Origin: Cyanobacteria bacterium SZAS LIN-3
GTDB lineage: Bacteria > Cyanobacteriota > Vampirovibrionia > Obscuribacterales > Obscuribacteraceae
Reading direction: 5' to 3'
Assembly (NCBI GenBank): GCA_018266215.1
Contig: JAFEAV010000042.1
Coordinates: 1 to 54,223 of the forward strand
DNA: 54,223 nucleotides
Part shown: positions 50,803 to 54,223 of the stretch, in pieces
Position numbering within the stretch: the stretch's first letter is position 1
Layout: each line of letters opens with the position of its first letter
Made by a program: the position numbers and the translations under genes
The notes under the pieces: generated by a model
Told to the model about the DNA's origin: nothing
Database searches by the model: none
Seen by the model: only the letters and a program-made list of their open reading frames with translations

Positions 50803-51090
50803 TTGGAACTGCTGAATTTCTTGCTCTATCTGATCGTGGCCGCTGTTTGTGCGGGCATTGCCTCGCGCATCGTGCCCAGCGTTGGGAAAAATGGCTTTCT
50901 CGGCTCGGCTGTGCTGGGCATGATCGGTGCCTGGCTCGGTCAGATGTGGCTGGGCAAGATTGGCCCTTCGCTCGAGGGCATCTTCCTTCTGCCGGCTATT
51001 GTTGGCTCGGCGGTGGTGATATTTGTGGCCTATGCAATATCGCGCCTGTTCGCGCGGTTCTCAAAAGGCAAATCTAAAAAACCTTCCTGA
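50803..51090 (+). CDS. GlsB/YeaQ/YmgE-family small membrane protein
   Basis: 95 residues with three hydrophobic spans: LLNFLLYLIVAAVCAGIAS, GFLGSAVLGMIGAWLG and LLPAIVGSAVVIFVAYAI. The Gly-rich layout with the central GxxGSAxLGMIGAxLG pattern is the transglycosylase-associated/YeaQ family, often induced by stress. The basic tail (KGKSKKPS) lies in the cytoplasm. The start is TTG 50803; no in-frame ATG is available upstream. It ends 3 bp from the convergent ArsR-type gene. Confidence 0.85.
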   Translation: MELLNFLLYLIVAAVCAGIASRIVPSVGKNGFLGSAVLGMIGAWLGQMWLGKIGPSLEGIFLLPAIVGSAVVIFVAYAISRLFARFSKGKSKKPS

Positions 51091-51093
51091 TTC

Positions 51094-51564
51094 TCAACTG
51101 TGGCTGGAATTGAGCTCGCTGCATTCGGCTCTCGACACCACCTGCGGTGCGGTCTGCTCGTCGGTACCGTAATTGGTCTGGCTTGCGTCGCAGGCAGCAG
51201 GGTCGGTTTCCAATGTTGCGGTCCCGAAGTTTGTCGCCGTCGCTATCCATGACGCCATAGCCGGGTCAACCAGTCGATAAAATACGAAGCGTCCGGCCTT
51301 TTGCTCTTTGATGACACGCTGGGCCCGGAGAATCGCCAGATGTTGGGAAACTGAGGAGTGGCTGATTTTGAGAATTTCGGCCATTGTATTGACGCACATC
51401 TCGCCTTTTCCCAATTCCATGACGATGCGCGCCCTGGCTGGGTGTGCCAGTGCTGCAAAAAGCCGGCCGAGCCGATAAGAGATGTCAGATTTGTCGGGCA
51501 TAGTCTGCGCTCCTGCTACCAGTCCAGTCGCCAAGGTGGAATGAGCCATTTTGATCACCCCCAT
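51094..51564 (-). CDS. ArsR-family winged-helix repressor
   Basis: 156 residues in the longest form. The helix-turn-helix region is classic ArsR: LFAALAHPARARIVMELGKGEMCVNTMAEILKISHSSVSQHLAILR (quoted in part), then VIKEQKAGRFVFYRLVD. The tail beyond residue 110 is Cys- and polar-rich (DPAACDASQ, RAECSE) and could hold an effector site. Three starts are possible: ATG 51564, ATG 51549 and ATG 51501; the last has GGAG 8 nt upstream and begins with MPDKSD. The metal-binding CxC motif of ArsR/SmtB metal sensors is reduced to a single Cys (EMCVN), so the inducer is unclear. Confidence 0.9.
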   Translation of the reverse strand: MGVIKMAHSTLATGLVAGAQTMPDKSDISYRLGRLFAALAHPARARIVMELGKGEMCVNTMAEILKISHSSVSQHLAILRAQRVIKEQKAGRFVFYRLVDPAMASWIATATNFGTATLETDPAACDASQTNYGTDEQTAPQVVSRAECSELNSSHS

Positions 51565-51703
51565 CCTCCAATCGAAGGTCTCTTTCGGGGAGACTTCTGC
51601 TCGATAGGGAGGTAGTTCAATCAGACTACTTGTCTATTGTGTCCGTTTTGTGAACTTTGAGTCCGGCAAGAACGTCGTAATCGAACCCGGTCCGGAGCGG
51701 CGT

Positions 51704-53710
51704 TTACTCGACTTTGACCGGGCAGGCGGCCTGGGTGTCGGCGTGGGCGTTCATCCAGCCGATGATGCCAAGAGTGACATCGTCTTTGTAGGGATTGGCT
51801 TCAAAAATCAAATGTTCCTGATTGCCCAGCAGGATCAGGGCCTTGTCCTTTGTCGGCATGACCCGGAATAAGTTCTGAGTGCCCTCTTCCTTGACCAGGC
51901 GGTCACTCGTGCCCTGAAAGAGCAGGACCGGCGTATGGCAGACCTTGGCGGCAAAATTTTTGTTCTGGCGCATGAAGAGGTCAAACTGCACCAGTTCTCG
52001 GGGTGATAGTTTGAGTCGGGCCATGGGATCGGCGAGCCAGTCCTGGCGTTCACGGAAGTCGTTGGAGGCTATTGATTTATTTACGACCGTCTTGGCCAGA
52101 TCCACTGGCTTGTTGCGGCCGGTAATCAGTTTTAAGCCCACTTTGAGTTTGGTTCCGGTCTCGCGGTGGCGTTCCGCCGCCGGCACGGAGCAGACCAGGC
52201 CGTCGATGATGTCCGGTTGCTCTGCGGCGACGCGCAGTGCCAGAGCGCCTCCCATTGACTCGCCCAGGAGAAATATCGGTTTGCCTTTGTAATCCCGCCG
52301 TATCAGACCGATTACGCTGATCAGGTCCTTGACGCAGCCGTTCATATCCAGATGATCGTGGCCCTTGGCCTGCATGTAGGCGCCAAAGCCTCTCACGTCG
52401 AAGGATACGACGGTGAAGCCCTGACCGACAATGCGCTCGGCGAAGGATTGAAAGGCGCGGTGATGAAGGCCCAGACCCGGCACACAGAGCATCAGGGCTT
52501 TCTGCGGCACATGCGGATCGGTCCAGACCCAGCCGGGGGCTTCGCCGTGCAGAAGGGGTTTGATGTTCCAGGCCCCGAGTTTGCCCCGTCGCGGCGCCTG
52601 GCAATGGTCGAAGGCCGAGGCCAGCTCGGTGCCTTCCGGGGCCAGATCTTTGTCTCCGTCCTTATACGTTGGTACATCGCCCTGACCAAAAACATTGCTG
52701 CGCAGGGTGGCTGCCAGCTTCTTGTCCTCGGCCAGCTGTTCCGGAGAAGCGCCGTCGGCGGCTTTTTCCTTTATTTGACTTTCACTGATGCCATATTTTT
52801 CGGCCAGTCGCTGGCAGTTGTGGTCGCGGAAGATCCAGACAGCTTTTTCGTAAAGCGGCCTGGACTCCGCTTGTTTGCCCTGGGCCTTGAGCGAGTCCGA
52901 CAATTGCAGAAGGGACCAGCCGTAGTTGATGTCGGTGTCGCCAAAATAGCTGCGATCGAGAATGGCCATAGCTCTATAGAGCGGCGTTGATTTGTCGAAT
53001 TGCTTTAGCTGATCGTAGGAGCCGGCCAGGCTGCTCAGAAGCGTTTTGGAATATTCGTAGGAAACGTTGGGTGATTTTTGCACGCCGTCCAGGGCGGTCT
53101 GAAAAACTTTGATGGCGTCGAGATAGCGGTTCTGACGATAAAGACTCTCGCCCAGATAAATGGACAGAAGCGTGCTCTGGTTGATGCGCGCGTCGGCGTC
53201 CAGGTGGCAGGCATCAAGAAGGGCCATAGCAGTGTTTAAGTATCGTTCAGCTTCACCGTAATTGTCCTGGCGGAAATATGTACCGGCAATTTCAGTGTTG
53301 TAAAAAAGTTTCTTGCGGCTCTCCGCCACGGTCTTGTCTGCGTCAGTGCTCTTCTGCCCCCGGGACTCGCCTGCAGTCAGGGCTTTGAGCCTGGCTTCAT
53401 AAATGATCCTGGCCCGGTGCATATGGCCCGACTGACAGAGGCAATCGGCCAGATCGCTTTCTGCCTTGCAGAGTGTTTCATCGTGGCCGCCGGCGTTCTT
53501 TTTCAGGTTATCCACTATGGCTTGATAGTGAGGCAGGGCCTCGGTATAGTGCTTTTGCAGATAGAGGTCGTCGGCTATTTCTTTGGCGTCGGCTGGTATT
53601 TCCTGAGCGCTCTCGGCCAGGGCCGACGGCGCAAAGGGCAGCAGATTGCAGGAAATGGCCAGCAAGAGCGCGCCAAGCAGCGGGTGGATCGTAGTATGAA
53701 ATCTGAACAT
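51704..53710 (-). CDS. Exported TPR protein fused to an alpha/beta hydrolase
   Basis: 668 residues with a signal peptide (core about 9-28, SALAES). Residues about 40-300 contain TPR units (ADDLYLQKHYTEALPHYQAIVD, LNTAMALLD, YRQNRYLDAIKVFQTAL). The C-terminal half is an S33-type serine hydrolase: LMLCVPGLGLHHRAF (oxyanion side), FDVRGFGAY, GESMGG with nucleophile Ser about 485, an Asp in FQGTSDRLV and a His in LGNQEHL, giving a complete catalytic triad. It resembles monoacylglycerol-lipase/lysophospholipase enzymes. Fusion of TPR scaffold with hydrolase in one exported protein is unusual. It is divergent from the edge gene across 50 bp. Confidence 0.9.
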   Translation of the reverse strand: MFRFHTTIHPLLGALLLAISCNLLPFAPSALAESAQEIPADAKEIADDLYLQKHYTEALPHYQAIVDNLKKNAGGHDETLCKAESDLADCLCQSGHMHRARIIYEARLKALTAGESRGQKSTDADKTVAESRKKLFYNTEIAGTYFRQDNYGEAERYLNTAMALLDACHLDADARINQSTLLSIYLGESLYRQNRYLDAIKVFQTALDGVQKSPNVSYEYSKTLLSSLAGSYDQLKQFDKSTPLYRAMAILDRSYFGDTDINYGWSLLQLSDSLKAQGKQAESRPLYEKAVWIFRDHNCQRLAEKYGISESQIKEKAADGASPEQLAEDKKLAATLRSNVFGQGDVPTYKDGDKDLAPEGTELASAFDHCQAPRRGKLGAWNIKPLLHGEAPGWVWTDPHVPQKALMLCVPGLGLHHRAFQSFAERIVGQGFTVVSFDVRGFGAYMQAKGHDHLDMNGCVKDLISVIGLIRRDYKGKPIFLLGESMGGALALRVAAEQPDIIDGLVCSVPAAERHRETGTKLKVGLKLITGRNKPVDLAKTVVNKSIASNDFRERQDWLADPMARLKLSPRELVQFDLFMRQNKNFAAKVCHTPVLLFQGTSDRLVKEEGTQNLFRVMPTKDKALILLGNQEHLIFEANPYKDDVTLGIIGWMNAHADTQAACPVKVE

Positions 53711-53760
53711 GTTTGACCTTCGGAAACGGAAAATCCACCATCGGGACTTACACTATAACG

Positions 53761-54223
53761 ATGCCGAAGGTCAGTATAAACCCAAACAGTGTCCCCGCCC
53801 TTGCAGGGGAAATTGCCGCCTTTACGAGCGGGGCTTCCGATAACCTTCGACTTGATGACTTATTGACTGCCCTGGCCGGTGTCGTCGCCCCGGGGCTGGC
53901 TTTGAATTGTAATGTCCGGTTGTCGCAGGGCCTGGGTCAAAATATTGTTGCCGCACGGACGCAATTCGTTGAGGCGCAGAGGACTGTGCTGGCAGGGCAG
54001 GGATTTACTTCCGTCAGCGATCAGGCGCTGAGTGCCTTTTTTTTCTCGGCTCTTTATGAAGAGTTGCGCTTTGAAAGCACACTGTTTAACGAGCGGGAGT
54101 CTCCCTTATTAGCTCCCGGCGGTCGTCGTCCCAGGCCAAAGCGACGTGGTGCGGCCTATTTCACGCCGCCTTCCCTGGCCTACCTGGCGGCCCACCGCGC
54201 CCTGGGGGCGTATTTTGACGGCG
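53761..54223 (+). CDS. Probable N6-adenine DNA methyltransferase, 3' partial
   Basis: The frame starts at ATG 53761 and stays open to the right edge (154 residues seen). The first 115 residues are helical and unremarkable. Then RRPRPKRRGAAYFTPPSLAYL appears (quoted to 20 residues: RPRPKRRGAAYFTPPSLAY), which is the R..GxYYTPxxLA motif that precedes the SAM-binding domain in N6-adenine methylases of type I, type IIG and BREX/DISARM-like systems. The catalytic NPPY motif would lie outside the window. The identification rests on this one motif. Neighbours to the left are not defence genes. Confidence 0.6.
   Translation, partial: MPKVSINPNSVPALAGEIAAFTSGASDNLRLDDLLTALAGVVAPGLALNCNVRLSQGLGQNIVAARTQFVEAQRTVLAGQGFTSVSDQALSAFFFSALYEELRFESTLFNERESPLLAPGGRRPRPKRRGAAYFTPPSLAYLAAHRALGAYFDG

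Overview
The window looks like a compact bacterial chromosome segment of medium GC content, with genes on both strands and short or overlapping gene junctions. About 43 protein-coding genes are supported. No rRNA, tRNA, insertion sequence or CRISPR array was seen. Exported proteins, a lipoprotein, an RlpA-like protein, c-di-GMP signalling proteins and many lineage-specific proteins with TPR, disordered or low-complexity regions suggest a free-living bacterium. The mix is reminiscent of non-photosynthetic cyanobacterial relatives such as Obscuribacterales (Vampirovibrionia), but this is an impression from gene style and is not proven. GTG and TTG starts are common.

Layout. 1-8.3 kb: the tail of a membrane-anchored leucine-rich-repeat protein, an M1 aminopeptidase, an animal-type transketolase coupled to a small S4 RNA-binding protein, an exported unknown, and a protein with six repeats of a Leu-Gly-Gly motif. 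8.5-14.4 kb: a tightly overlapping minus-strand operon with a flippase-like membrane protein fused to a fatty-alcohol-oxidase accessory domain, a GMC flavin oxidoreductase, a 3-beta-HSD-type dehydrogenase and an unrecognised 551-residue protein. This is probably an alcohol, lipid or sterol-like oxidation pathway. 14.5-22.7 kb: a J-like/TPR membrane protein, a DUF2314 lipoprotein, a zincin-type metalloprotease, a second epimerase, homoserine kinase, two small exported proteins and a deoxyhypusine-synthase-like enzyme. 23.2-31.4 kb: an M28 peptidase with distinctive codon use, a GNAT acetyltransferase, an exported YyaL-type protein coupled to a DUF547 protein, several unknowns and an orphan OmpR-type regulator. 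31.6-38.9 kb: a 1267-residue lineage-specific protein, a macro-domain protein coupled to an unknown, and a DUF4388 protein with a degenerate GGDEF domain. 38.9-43.5 kb: glutamate dehydrogenase, a Ca2+/H+ antiporter, MutM, and an AbiEi/DUF6088-like regulator preceded by five 26-bp inverted-repeat sites. 43.5-54.2 kb: a methyltransferase and a second flippase-like protein, a REC-GGDEF-EAL protein, a queuosine-salvage enzyme, a TPR protein, an RlpA-like protein, a YeaQ/GlsB-type membrane protein, an ArsR regulator, an exported TPR-hydrolase fusion, and the start of a probable N6-adenine DNA methyltransferase cut by the right edge.

The two most notable signals are both readable directly from sequence. 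One is the array of five equal-length GTTAGA-N14-TCTAAC sites upstream of an AbiEi-like regulator that has no toxin partner next to it. The other is the split and re-fused fatty-alcohol-oxidase architecture, in which the helical accessory domain sits on a flippase-like protein and the flavin domain is the next, 4-bp-overlapping gene.
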